Origin: Ziziphus jujuba
Lineage: Eukaryota; Streptophyta; Magnoliopsida; Rosales; Rhamnaceae
Assembly: GCF_031755915.1 (NCBI RefSeq)
Contig: NC_083379.1
Coordinates: 21,648,001-21,712,000 of the forward strand
Length of the DNA stretch: 64,000 nucleotides
Reading direction: 5' to 3'
The notes below the pieces were generated by a model. The model was given only the letters and a program-made list of their open reading frames with translations. It did not search any database and was not told where the DNA came from. Position 1 is the stretch's first letter. Each line of letters opens with the position of its first letter. Made by a program: the position numbers and the translations under genes. Positions 33,502 to 45,012 of the stretch are shown here, in pieces.

Positions 33502-34283
33502 TTGGGTTCCTTTTCCAAAGTACCTCATCTTAGTCATCAACAGCTCTTTCGCATCTTTAGGTTATGTATTTGAATATGCAGCAATGATCCATGGATGACA
33601 TACATATCAAAAAAGCTTCCAGATATTCCAACTGCTTTCATTGCAATAGATGCCAATAACAAACATCAAGAGCTTTGTGGAAAAAAATCTTGCATTATCA
33701 TGTAAACATCAAGAGGTTTTGAAGCTTTGTTCTTTTTCTTTTTCCCTTTCCTCGTTTCTCTATTGTCTGCTCCATCTTCACACACACAATTGAGGTCAAG
33801 AACCAGTTTTTTTTTTTTCCTTTGGTTCGAGTTTTTTCAAAGGTGTTTGAGTTTTAGTTTTTAAAAATGTATTAGAGAGAGAAGGTGAAAGAGATGTAGA
33901 TAGAGAACATTCACACTATTTTTGTATGAGATGAATAATTGAATGGTTATCTAGAAATGTAATAATATTTTCAGGTATGGTAATTTAATAGAAATTGATG
34001 GGTTCGGTTCATGTTATTTTGACATAAACCCACCATAGTTGGTAGGTATATGAATTAAATGGGGACTTAAAAGTGGATTGTATGGTTAAAGGATTAGAAA
34101 ATATAGTAAATGTTTTTGAACATGGTAGGCAATAGGTAGGTGAATTGATCTTTTATTGAATTTATGTTGTGGGAAAAAACTATGGACATTGTGTTTCCCA
34201 AACTCCATTTGTCGGGATTCTCGATATAATGATAGGACATTTAATGGGCAAATTATTACACTATTTGGTTATGAGATATCATG
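33502..34283. repeat. Duplicated low-copy block, unit 2, middle part
   Basis: Continuation of the block interrupted at 27255. It is paralogous to about 25972-26761, for example ATCCATGGATGACAT (33587) against ATCCATGGATGGCAC (26076). It ends with TCATG at 34279-34283, the target duplication of gypsy element 1. Confidence 0.75.
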
Positions 34284-35162
34284 TGATACGAACCTAGGAC
34301 GACCTCAACCCCTAACCAACCTATGGTTAGAAACCTTGGTATAATGTAGACGCCACAATAGGGGATGGAAAACCTATTGATAAGTTAAGCTAAAACAACC
34401 AATTCTCTAATGGTGTTTTAGGTGTTCTCAAAGAACAAAGAGATAATTAATCTCACAAGTATTTTCTTAATCAAATCAAAGTTGTATTCTTATTGATAAA
34501 TAAGCCTTTAAATAGGCTTTGAAAGAAACAAAATAAACCCTAAAAACCCTAGGAAAAACCGGCCACACACATAAAGAAACCTAGTTGGCCGCAACTATAC
34601 TTCCTTTCCTAATCTAAGTTTGATTAATTAATTCCTTTATATTAAATTAGGAATTAATTAATTTACAATAAAATAAAAACCTTCCTAAAGTTATTTGTCT
34701 AGAAAATAAATAAATAAAAATCCAAAAAGAAATAAAGTCAATCGCAAATTAGGTAACGAGTTGACTTTGACATCTAGGCAGAATTATGTCTTCAACCGAG
34801 CTAACTTATATCTGCCTGATGTCCGAGCTAACTTATGGCCTATCCGAGCTAACTGATGTCTGTCTGAACTAACTTGTGTCTGGCCGAGCTAACTAATGAC
34901 TGTCCGAGGCAAGGGTGTCCAATATAAAACTATGTATAAGTATCCGATGTATCAGCCTGCACCACCTGGATATTTAAAATAGGTCTTTTATCTTCAAGTA
35001 TGGACAAGCCCTTTTTGAGAATGAATTACTCTCTGGATAAAGGCAGCAAGGTTGTCCTTAAACCTCTTAGCTTGAGCCCTAGTGATCGGTCCAGACTTCA
35101 TCCGTATCAGATCAGTACCCCAGCGAGTTGTCGGTGGTGTGAGCTCGGGCGGGTTCGCATCA
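34284..35162 (-). repeat. 3' LTR of gypsy element 1 (879 bp)
   Basis: Shorter than its partner at 41067-42117. About 64 bp are missing after the outer GACGACCT, between two GACCT repeats, and about 125 bp are missing beside GTCCGAG near 34908. Its U3 start (35162 downward) encodes the C-terminal end of the polyprotein. The minus-strand TATA-like box is CTATTTAAAGG at about 34515. Confidence 0.93.
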
Positions 35163-38100
35163 TTCCCCTCCTCTTGAAAAGGATTTGTCCTCAAATTGAA
35201 GTCATCACCTGCAGTAAAAAGAGATAAATCAGCAACATTAAAGGTGGCACTAACACTATACTCACCAGGTAAATCAAGTTTGTAGGCATTGTCATTTATC
35301 CTCTCCAAAACTTGAAAAGGTCCATCGCCCCTCGGCATGAGTTTGGATTTCCTTTGTTTAGGAAACCTTTCTTTCCTTAAATGCAGCCACACCCAATATC
35401 CAGGTTCAAACACCATTGATTTTCGACCTTGATTATCCACCTTTGCATATTGCTCGGTCCTCCTCTCAATGTTTGCTCGTGTCTTCTCATGAATCTGCTT
35501 TACAAATTCAGCTTTTTGTTTTCCATCTAGATTAGCACGCTCACTTAAAGGTAAATGTGTTAAATCTAATGGAGTCAAAGAATTAAAACCATAAACAATT
35601 TCAAATGGAGTAAATTTAGTTGCTGAATATAAAGACCTATTATATGCAAATTCAACATGAGGCAAACATTCTTCCCAAGTTCTTAAATTTCTACTAATTA
35701 ATGCTCTTAACAATGCAGACAAGGTTCTATTTACTACTTCGGTTTGTCCATCAGTTTGTGGATGACAAGTAGTTGAAAATAAAAGCTTATTACCTAATTT
35801 AGCTCACAAAGTTTTCCAAAAATAGCTTAAGAACTTAGCATCCCTATCCAAAACAATAGTTGTTGGCATTCCATGCAATCTCACAATTTCCTTGAAAAAT
35901 AAATTAGCAATATTTGATGCATCATCAATTTTGTTATATGCAATAAAATGTGCCATCTTAGAAAACCTATCTACTACAACAAATATTGAATCCTTACCTG
36001 TCCTTGACCTAGGCAACCCAAGAATAAAATCCATAGACAAATCTACCCAAGGATAGGTAGGAATCGGCAAAGGCTTATACAATCCATGCGGCTTCGATGT
36101 TGATTTTGTTTTTCGGCACTTCAAACATCTTTCACAAATTCTCTCAACATCTCTCCTCATGTTAGGCCAATAAAAATGTTCTTGCAGCAAGGATAAAGTT
36201 TTTAAAACACCAAAATGACCCATTAAACCACCCCCATGTCCTTCCTGGACCAATAATTCCCTAATACTACAATTAGGCACACAAAGTTTGTTTTTCTTAA
36301 ACAAATATCCCTCAAATATGTAAAATTTATTAAATCCATGTTTCAAACAGGTTCTAAAAATTTCTCCAAAGTCACTATCATGCTCATAAAGTTCTTTCAA
36401 TTATTCAAATCCAAGCAATCTAGCATCTAAGGTAGAAAAGAGTACATACCTTCGGGATAATGCATCGGCAACCACATTTTCTTTACCTTTTTTGTAGCGT
36501 ATCACATAGGGAAAGGTTTCAATAAATTCAATCCACTTGGCATGCCATCGATTGAGCTTTCCTTGACCCTTGAGATGCTTCAAAGACTCATGATCCATAT
36601 GAATCACAAACTCCTTTGGCATGAGATAATGCTGCCACGTCTCCAAAGCTCTCACCAAAGTATACATTTCCTTGTCATAAGTCAGGTAGTTTAGGGCAGC
36701 TCCATTTAATTTTTCACTAAAGCAGGCTATGAGTCTTCCTTCTTGAATTAAGATAGCTCCAATACCTACACCCGAAGCATCACACTCAATTTCAAAAGTC
36801 TTAGAAAAATTTGGCAAAACTAATAAAGGTGCATTACACAATTTTTCTTTCAACAAATTAAAAGATTTTTCTTGTACTTCCCCCCATTTGAAGCCGACAT
36901 TCCTCTTGACAACTTCATTCAATGGTGCTGCTATGGTACTAAAATCCTTGACAAATCTTCTATAAAAGCTTGCCAAGCCATGAAAACTCCTCACTTGGGT
37001 GATAGAAGTAGGAACCGGCCACTCTTGAATTGCCTTCACCTTAGCTTGGTCAACTTTGATTCCTGTAGCACTTACTGCAAATCCTAGAAACACAAGCTCA
37101 TCTTTGCAAAATTCACATTTTTTAATGTTAGCAAACAATTTTTCCTTTCTAAGAACTTGCAAAAATTGCCTAAGTTGATCCACATGGTCATCCAAATTTC
37201 AGCTATATATTAGAATGACATCAAAATAAACAACCACAAATTTACCAATAAATGGACGCATTACATGATTCATGAGCCTCATGAAAGTACTAGGTGCATT
37301 GGATAATCCAAAAGGCATAACTAATCATTCATACAGCCCATATTTAGTTTTGAATGCAGTTTTCCATTCATCACCTTCTTTCATCCTAATTTGATGATAA
37401 CCACTCCTAAGATCAATTTTTGTAAACATGCAAGCACCATGCAACTCATCAAGCATATCATCTAATCTAGGAATGGGATGTCTATATTTAATGGTGATGT
37501 TATTTATAGCCCTACAATCAACACACATTCTCCAAGAACCATCCTTTTTAGGTATCAACAAAACAGGAACAGCACATGGACTTAAACTCTCACGAATGTA
37601 TCCTTTATCAAGCAAATCACTTACCTGTTTTTGCAGTTCCTTTGTTTCTTCTGGATTGCTTCTATAAGCTGGTCTATTTGGTATGGCAGCCCCTGGAACA
37701 AAGTCAATTTGATGTTCTATCCCTCGAATGGGTGGTAGTCCACTTGGAATCTCATTTGGGAAGACTCCAAATTCCTTCAAAAGAGAAATCTGAACTTGGC
37801 AATTTAAGTTCTTCAAAGTTAGTTTGATTATTAAAATAATTTTCTTTATAAATCATGAACAGCAAAGGTTTCTTACACTCAATAGCCTTATTAATATCCT
37901 CTAAACTCAAATAAAAATTGCTACTTAACCTTTTTTTTCCTTCTTTTTCTTTTTTTCCTTTGGATTGGTGCACATCTTCAGATTTCTCTTCCTTCTCCAA
38001 GCTCGCGGGTATGCCACTTCCTTTTCCCTCTCTTTTAGTTTTCCCTTGATCTTTCCACTCAATGTGAGTCTTAGAAATCTTACCTTGATCAGCAACCTCA

Positions 38101-38542
38101 TTCTTACCTTCTTGAAAGGATGGTGAAGCCATTGGTGCCATACTTGCTTTTTCCTTGAGCTTTTCGGCTTCTCTCCTTTGTTGCATTTGTAATTGGTCTT
38201 TGTAAACCTCTTTAGGAGATAATGGTTCCAGCTTAACCTTCTTCCCTTTAAACCTGAAAACAATACTATTTTCTCGACCAAAATGAGTAGCATCTTTATC
38301 AAATTGCCATGGCCTACCTAGTAGTATATGTCCAGCAATCATGGGTACAATATCACATAAAACTACATCCTCATATCTTCCTATACTAAATTTTACTTTG
38401 GCTTGTTTATTTACCCTCATCTCACCACTATCATTTAACCATTGTAACCTATAGGGTTCTGGATGTTTAATTGTTTTCAAACCTAATTACTTTTCACATT
38501 AGTACAACTCCCACTATCTATAATCATGCTACAAATTTTACC
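34994..38542 (-). pseudogene. pol of gypsy element 1 (broken)
   Basis: Order: protease with IIDSGSC (about 38515) followed by a small deletion and shift; a linker with YRLQWLNDSGEMRVNKQ and AGHILLGRPWQFD; RT (37816-37000) with [12 protein letters not shown]; RNase H (about 36900-36430) with [12 protein letters not shown] and [11 protein letters not shown]; integrase zinc-binding part [15 protein letters not shown] (36240-36110); integrase core with [11 protein letters not shown] and LDRDAKF (36040-35810); [15 protein letters not shown] at about 35760; and a GPY/F-like end with [16 protein letters not shown]. Lesions are Trp-to-stop at about 37324 and 35803, further stops near 37200 and 36400, and the RT active-site YFDD changed to YFDV (codon at 37219-37217). 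The frame ends at 34994, inside the 3' LTR. Confidence 0.92.
35163..35175 (-). promoter_or_regulatory. Polypurine tract of element 1
   Basis: Minus strand AAGAGGAGGGGAA, directly next to the 3' LTR. It also encodes part of the polyprotein (EEGN), since the reading frame runs on into the LTR. Confidence 0.9.
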
Positions 38543-39918
38543 TTATATTTCGCAGCGAGTGTGGAAGTTGTTTTCTCTTTGTATCTGCTCTTCATCTTTG
38601 TAGATAGGAAGTACTCTCCTTGAAACCAAGCTCAACTCGGCATTAGACGTATCTACAGGTTCGGCTTCATCTTCATTGCAATCCTCCTCTTGCTCGGTTT
38701 CAGCTTCACTTTCTTCACTTGCAGATTCCAGCTCACCATCACCCTTTAATACCATGATTCTTCTATTTGGGCATTGGCTGGCTATGTGTCCTCTTCCTTG
38801 GCACTTAAAACAAATTATTTCTCTGGATTTTGAAGGTTCAGGATCATATTTTACCTCATTTTTATAGGCTTGGACAGATTCGGTTTTAGGCTCCTTCTTT
38901 GGCTGATTGGAGCTTTCTTCCCCCACCTTCGGCTTTGGTTTGAGTTCACTAGTTGAATTGTTTCTCCAGCCACTTGAATTGAATCTCCCACTGTTGGAAA
39001 CACCTCCAAGTCGCGATCCTACTCCCCTCCTCTTGAATTGGTGCTCAAGCTTAATGGCAACATGCAACATCTCCTCTAACTCCAAGTATTGTTGCAATTC
39101 AAGCTGGTTGGCAATGTCACGGTTCAAGCCACCAAGAAATCTTGCCATTGTTGCCTCCCTATCCTCATTCATATTCAGCCTCATCATGAGCATCTCCATC
39201 TATTTGTAATAATCCTCCACGGACCTACTTCCTTGAGACAAAGATTGAAGCCTTTGATGCAGCAACCTATGGTAATGTGATGGCACAAACCGCTTTCTCA
39301 TGGCTCCTTTCATTTGTCGCCATGTCGTAATCAAGTCATCACCAACTCTCCTTCGGGTGCTTTGCTCATTTATCCACCATTGGAGTGCATAATGGCCAAA
39401 CTCCATTGCTGCTAACTTCACCTTCTTACCTTCCGAATAGTTATGGCAATAAAAAATCATCTCCATTTTTTCTTCCCACTCCAAATAAGCTTCAGGATCA
39501 CTTTTACCCATAAAAGGTGCGACATTTACCTTGATATTTCCCAAATCATCATCTGCATCTTCCCAGCTCTCTTTTGGACAGCAAAGGTTTCGGCCATGCC
39601 TTCCTCAAAGTCTCCACCGAATGGCTCCTCATCAAATTCCTCTCTCGGTCTCTCGCGACCTCCTCATCCTCGGCCTCGTCCTCCATGGAATTCTTGCCTA
39701 TTTCTTGTGTTCGGCATTCCTTGTGAGGCTTCTAGCCTTCCCACTCTTTGATTCACATGCTCAACTTGAGCACTAACCCGCTGTATTGACTCCAAAACAG
39801 CTCTCATGTCCACTTGATCTCCACTCCCGATAGCTCGAGCATCGCCATGGAATGCTACGGACTCCTCCTCATTGATCCTCAAGGGTGGCTCTCCTCTCCT
39901 CATTCTTGATTCTATCAT
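38543..39918 (-). pseudogene. gag of gypsy element 1 (broken)
   Basis: Starts at a Met before IESRMRRGEPPLR (39918). The first segment is intact to about 39664. It then changes frame twice through a charged linker (about 39660-39545). The capsid-like part (39544-39200) contains MGKSDPEAYLEWEEKMEM and LITTWRQMKGAMRKRF and ends at one TAG in DYYK/MEML. The last segment (39199-38543) has EATMARFLGGLNRDIANQ and a CCHC knuckle CFKCQGRGHIASQC (about 38812-38771), which binds genomic RNA in this family. An acidic tail follows. Two frameshifts and one stop prevent a full-length protein. Confidence 0.88.
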
Positions 39919-41052
39919 GTTAGTATAATAATGCAATAGAAATAAAATAGGACCTTACAATTTCACTCCCTTACGTGTTTCACTCAAATAAGGACTCGAC
40001 ACTCGTGTTTGCACACTTGTTTTGGCTTTTACCCTCTTTTAAGCTTACACACTCTTGCCTTTTTCCACTCAATGATTTATCTCAAAGTTCTAATTAAAAT
40101 ACCCACAAAACAGCAATTAGATCACTAGTATGTTTGAATTAAACTTATCAACAAAACAGTAAGCAAAAAATGAACAAATACCGAATGGAATGAAAATACC
40201 TATTTTTGGTTTTTTTTTTCTAGACAAAATAAAGCAAATTAATGAGAAAACTTTGGAATTTTGAAGAACTGGACCAGATGGTAATAGATTATGAGTTCAA
40301 GACTAAAATTCTAGGAAAAGAAATTCAAATGCGAACAAGAATCAAAGAGAACAAAAATATAGAAAAGTTGTTGGTTGTTGTTCTTTGTAATTCAAGTTTT
40401 GTATCAAATCCTTTAACTGATTTTAATCCAAATAATTTAAGCACCCAAAATCCAAATATCCAGCAGCAAAAATAATTTCCCAGCAACTTAAATATTGAAT
40501 AAATAAACAAAAAACCAGCAGCTCCAACAAATTCCTAGCAAACAAATCAAACTCCAACAAACCGAAATATTTTTTTTTCTTTTTTATTCGGCTTTACCTC
40601 TTTTTTTTTTTTTTTCACTCACAGAACATAAACAACTGCAGTAGCAAGAATAATTACCAAAATTGCAATTCCAACTCCAAAACAAACACCAAACCCGTGA
40701 CCTCCAAATTAATACAAATATGCAGTTTTTTTTTTCTTTTTTTTTTTAAATGTTGCTGCAAACTTCTTCTTCTTTTTTTGAATATATGAATGCAAATATT
40801 TAAGACTAAAACAGCAAAGAAAAATGAACAAAAACCAAAATCAACAAGAACAATGATGAAAAACAACCAACAAACTAGGAAACAAAAATACGGTAAAACT
40901 AGGAAATCCTAATTCAACTAGGAATGAATTTTTTTTTTTTAAATGCAGAACGTGTATAGTGATAGAAGCAACCTTAACCTAATGCTAAAATTGCATAATA
41001 AAACAAAAACAAATAAAGCAAATAAAGATATATCAAACCTGAATAAAATTTA

Positions 41053-41064
41053 GCTCTGATACCA
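41053..41064 (-). promoter_or_regulatory. Primer-binding site, initiator tRNA-Met type
   Basis: Minus strand TGGTATCAGAGC, two bases inside the 5' LTR. It is complementary to the 3' end of plant initiator methionine tRNA and is where reverse transcription would begin. Confidence 0.93.
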
Positions 41065-41066
41065 AA

Positions 41067-42117
41067 TGATACGAACCTAGGACGACCTGCTCCTAAACCC
41101 GTATTATATTAGCCCGGATCTTAATTAAGTTCAAGTTCTAATGGAATTGACCTCAACCCCTAACCAACCTATGGTTAGAAACCTTGGCATAATGTAGACG
41201 CCATAATAGGGGATGGAAAACCTATTGATAAGTCAAGCTAAAACAACCAATTCTCTAATGGTGTTTTAGGTGTTCTCAAAGAACAAAGAGATAATTAATC
41301 TCACAAGTATTTTCTTAATCAAATCAAAGTTGTATTCTTATTGATAAATAAGCCTTTAAATAGGCTCTGAAAGAAACAAAATAAACCCTAAAAACCCTAG
41401 GAAAAACCGGCCATACACATAAAGAAACCTAGTTGGCCGCAACTATACTTCCTTTCCTAATCTAAGTTTGATTAATTAATTTCTTTATATTAAATTAGAA
41501 ATTAATTAATTTACAATAAAATAAAAACCTTCCTAAAGTTATTTGTCCAGAAAATAAATAAATAAAAATCCAAAAAGAAATAAAGTCAATCGCAAATTAG
41601 GTAACGAGTTGACTTTGACATCTAGGCGGAATTATGTCTTCAATCGAGCTAACTTATATCTGCCTGATATCCGAGCTAACTTATGGCCTATTCGAGCTAA
41701 CTGATGTCTGTCCGAACTAACTTGTGTCTGGCCGAGCTAACTAATGACTGTCCGAGCTAAGTTATGTTTGGCCGAGCTAACTGATGTCTGTCCGAGCTAA
41801 GTTACTTCCGATGTTCGAAGTCCGAGATCAGATACCCAAGGCAAGGCTCCGATGTCCGAGGCAAGGGTGTTCGATATAAAACGTCCGATGTATAAGTATC
41901 CGATGTGTCAGCCTCCACCACCTGGATACTTAAAAGAGGTCTTTTATCTTCAAGTATGAACAAGACCTTTTGAGAATGAATTACTCTCTGGATAAAGGCA
42001 GCAAGGTTGTCCTTAAACCTCTTAGCTTAAGCCCTAGTGATCGGTCCAGACTTCATCCGTATCGGATCAGTACCCAAGCAAGTTGTCGGTGGTGTGAGCT
42101 CGGGCGGGTTCGCATCA
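41067..42117 (-). repeat. 5' LTR of gypsy element 1 (1,051 bp)
   Basis: The complete LTR. On the minus strand a TATA-like CTATTTAAAGG lies at about 41363-41353. It is preceded in U3 by the tandem repeats at 41640-41800 and followed by the R/U5 part ending GTTCGTATCA. Confidence 0.93.
41640..41800 (-). repeat. Short tandem repeats in U3 of element 1
   Basis: Seven or eight copies of a 20-22-bp unit resembling CCGAGCTAACTTATGTCTGT lie roughly 280-440 bp upstream of the TATA-like box. Fewer copies remain in the 3' LTR (34797-34910). Tandem U3 repeats often act as enhancers; that role is inference here. Confidence 0.8.
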
Positions 42118-42122
42118 TCATG

Positions 42123-42375
42123 TTTGCTGAACACTATTTATTGGGATTTTCCGACATAATCTCAGGATAATTAATTGGCAACTTATTGTGTTTCTTCCAC
42201 ATGTTTGCTTTCCTAACTCAATAACTCGATAATCCTTATTTAATGGCAAAACAAGGATAACACCCGTTTAATGACATTGAATTCTATATGTTTTGTTGAT
42301 ATTGTGTTAGTTGAACAAGTAGATTAGATTTTCTTCCCTTCAATATACAAATCTTTCAATTGCTTTTGAATATGT
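42123..42375. repeat. Duplicated low-copy block, unit 2, right part
   Basis: Resumes the block broken by gypsy element 1. It is paralogous to 26762-26885: TTTGCTGAAC..TTGGGATTTTCCGACAT against TTTCCTAAAG..TTGGGATTCTCGATAT, and CTTCAATATACAAATCTTTCAA against TTTCAATATACACACACATC. Confidence 0.7.
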
Positions 42376-43460
42376 AAAATTCACTGGTACTTTGCAACTC
42401 CTCTTGAAGACTTTCCCAAGCTTTTTTAGATGTTGTGCAAGTCATAATCCTTGTAAAGATCTCATCGGTAACAACAACTTGTATTGTTATGAGAGCTTTA
42501 TAAGGTCTTGCATTTTCTTCAGTATGAAGCTTAATTTGGTTTATAGAAGCTGCCGCCTTTAAAGGTTCTAGTTCATAATCATACTCAACTAACTCCCAAT
42601 GGTCATAAGCTTGAAGATAGGCTTTCATTTTGATCGACAAAATTAAGTATTTTTTGCCATCAAACAAGGAGGTGAAGGTGCTAAAAAATGTGAAGAAGCC
42701 ATTGAAACCGATAGGTACTCTTTGGATTCTCACTTGGTTTTGGAAAAAGTTTGAAGAAACGAGGCTTTGATACCAATTTGAAAGATTAGGGCAAGATTTA
42801 TCTAAAGAGGACAAGGGTTTAAAGCTGTTGAAAATTGATTTAGAAAGTGTTTTGGAGTGGTCGACTTTGATGCTTTTGAATAAGGTGTTGAATTTTCCAA
42901 TAAGGTCGGTATGGATGTTTCTTTAGTTTTCAAAGGAAAAAATAAGGTGTTTTGCCAAAACCAAATTCAATTCATTCATTATAATGTTACACATATATAT
43001 AGCTTGCAAAAGTTGTGTGAAAGCACACCATGGTCAAACCTACGCACTAATATTTCTAAGTGCTTAATGGTAAAGCAAGTACAAGTGTGAATGCAACTTC
43101 ATCACATGCTTTCTTAAATTTTGACAAGTGTTACTGCCTTATTGAGTACTTCAAGTTGAAGTAAGCTTCATGCATGATGCCACATTTCTTCACATGCATT
43201 GGATGAGAGGTTAGCCAATTGATAAGAATCCATGTCACCAAGCAACTGTCCATGTCATCATCCATGTCAACAAGCTTCTTCCATGTCATCAAGGTGCTTA
43301 AGTTTTCTTCAACCCTAACTTAGCTAATATACTTCAATTAAATCATTTTGTTGTCTTTCAGCACTAACTTAACTAGTCTATGTTATACACAAAATTGACT
43401 AAAACAAACTACAAGTCAAAATACAAAACAAGCTTGAATTTGCTAACTCTCAGGCTAACA
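42376..43460 (-). mobile_element. Ty1/copia fragment: 5' LTR and start of gag
   Basis: On the minus strand an LTR of about 682 bp runs from TGTTAGCC at 43460 to CTTTCA at 42779. After three bases comes the primer-binding site TGGTATCAAAGCC (42775-42763). From about 42673 to 42376 the frame reads as a copia-type gag N-terminus: LFDGKKYLILSIKMKAYLQA, YDHWELVE, then ITIQVVVTDEIFTRIMTC and TSKKAWESLQEELQ. The rest of gag, all of pol and the 3' LTR are missing, and the sequence passes directly into the duplicated low-copy block at about 42370. It is either an internally deleted copia element or a gag-only derivative cut by the junction. Confidence 0.82.
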
Positions 43461-44486
43461 ATGCCATGATTCTCTAAAACCTTCTCTCACTTTTCTCTGC
43501 CTCATGGTAAGTGATGTGCAGCTTTTGGGGTCATGTTTACGTTTCAAACATTCAGCAATGATCCAATGGCAATGCCTTCATCTAATACACTCCCATGTTC
43601 GATGACGTTTTGATTGTATAATTGTATGGAAGTCTTCGCCACATAAGGGATAGAAGGATGGAGATGGAGAAGGAAAGGGAAAGGGAAAGAGAGAGATGAG
43701 GCACTAGTTTGCAAAATAGATAGAATTGAATGAAAGGTTTTTTACAATTGATGTTTAAGTATACATAGAATACAATAAAATACTATTATTAACAGAGATA
43801 GATCAAGACTAAACAGATGGTTCATGAGGAAATTTAGTTGATTGGATAGATAGGTAGAATTGATAGGTAAATGGGGATATGGATGGTCAATGGGGATAAT
43901 AAATAAGCCAAAATCCAACATCAGTAGTAGAAAATGGGTCATTAATGGTTTATTTAGTAGGTAATTGGATGTTTTATGTGGATAGTAAATGGGCTTGAAA
44001 TCCAGCATCAACATTGAAACATGGGTCATTAATGCTTATTTTAGTAGGCAAATAGATGAACTTCATTTTTTATATGGTTGATTTAAATTGGGAATCCTAA
44101 TTTTACGAGTCCTTACAATGAATCCAAAATTCATCTGCAAATGGATGATTTTCATTTTTAGTCGGGATATATATATGCCTATAGCATATAACCTCGAGTT
44201 CAGAAGTTGTAATCTCAAGGTATGGTTGAGACATGAGTCATTGTCAACCTCCAAACATAATGGGTTTCTTGGGTTTTTCAGTTTCCCTCTAAGTTTTGTT
44301 GGTTTGGCATACGCTTTTCCATATTCATATGTTTTGAAGGTTTTCAAAGTCTATATATATGGTTCCAATAGTACTATATGCAGATTTAACACTATTGAAG
44401 ACGGAACATTAAAATGGAGATAAAACGTAAACAAAGTGAATGTGAAATTCTATTGGATTTCATTTCCTTTTTAGTTCTCCTTCAAA
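43461..44486. repeat. Diverged third copy of the low-copy block, no gene
   Basis: Short phrases match units 1 and 2 (CAGCAATGATCCA at 43552 against 33579; CCATGTTCGATGACGTT near 43601 against CTCCAATGACGTT near 26112; GAGAAGGAAAGGGAAAGGG near 43667). Similarity is weak and broken. Open frames on both strands at about 43740-44420 are not convincing. Confidence 0.45.
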
Positions 44487-45012
44487 ATGGATGTCAAAAT
44501 TAATGTTGTGGTTTTTAATTGCGATTGATATTGTTTTTGAATGTAAAACATATAATAATAATGGTGATTTATGGAAGAAAGAATCGTAATATCATATTTG
44601 CAGTGGATTGGCATCCAGGTTGAAGATAAAGGTAAGTTGGGGATTTAAATGTCTATAAATAGTGAAGGAGGGTAAAAATTTGAAAATTTGGGACCTATGT
44701 ACATATCTTTATCTGGTCCATGAGATGGACATTACTCATAAAACCCCAAAAATGGATGTCAAAATAAATGTTGTGGTTTTTAATTACGATTTATAGTGTT
44801 TTCAAATGCAAACATGTAATAAAATTGGTGATTTATGGAAGAAAGAATCTTAATATCATATTTGCATTGAGTTGGAATCCAGGTTGAAGATAAAGGTAAA
44901 TTGGGGATGCAAATGTTTGTAAACAGTGAGGGAGGATAAAAATCTAAAAATTTAGGTCAGGTGTAAACATCTTTATCTTGTCCATGAGAGATGGGCATTA
45001 CTCCTAAAACCC
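44487..45012. repeat. 265-bp tandem duplication
   Basis: Copies start ATGGATGTCAAAAT at 44487 and 44752. They share TGTTGTGGTTTTTAATT, GGTGATTTATGGAAGAAAGA, TCCAGGTTGAAGATAAAGGT and CATTACTC(A/C)TAAAACCC. They differ at perhaps one base in ten, so the duplication is not recent. No coding frame is conserved between the copies. Confidence 0.85.

Larger units (their letters stand above)
34284..42117 (-). mobile_element. Ty3/gypsy element 1, 7,834 bp, young
   Basis: LTRs start TGATACGAAC and end GTTCGCATCA in window orientation, and the element is flanked on both sides by TCATG (34279-34283 and 42118-42122). The paralogous empty site is at 26757-26761. On the minus strand the order is 5' LTR (42117-41067), primer-binding site, leader of about 1.1 kb, gag, protease, RT, RNase H, integrase, polypurine tract and 3' LTR (35162-34284). 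The domain order and GPY/F-type integrase end indicate a chromovirus-like Ty3/gypsy element. CRM is a candidate lineage because of the tail inside the LTR, but this is not certain. By eye the LTRs differ at roughly 25 substitutions over about 870 aligned bases, mostly transitions, plus deletions in the 3' copy. Several stops and a mutated RT active site make it non-autonomous. Confidence 0.95.

Noticed and set aside
35000..35227. Plus-strand ORFs inside the LTR and pol of element 1
   Set aside because: Shadows of the minus-strand polyprotein; the same sequence recurs at 41970-42170 simply because it is the LTR.
44088..44423. 111-codon plus-strand ORF
   Set aside because: Overlaps an equally long frame on the other strand, has no domain, and lies in weakly repeated DNA.
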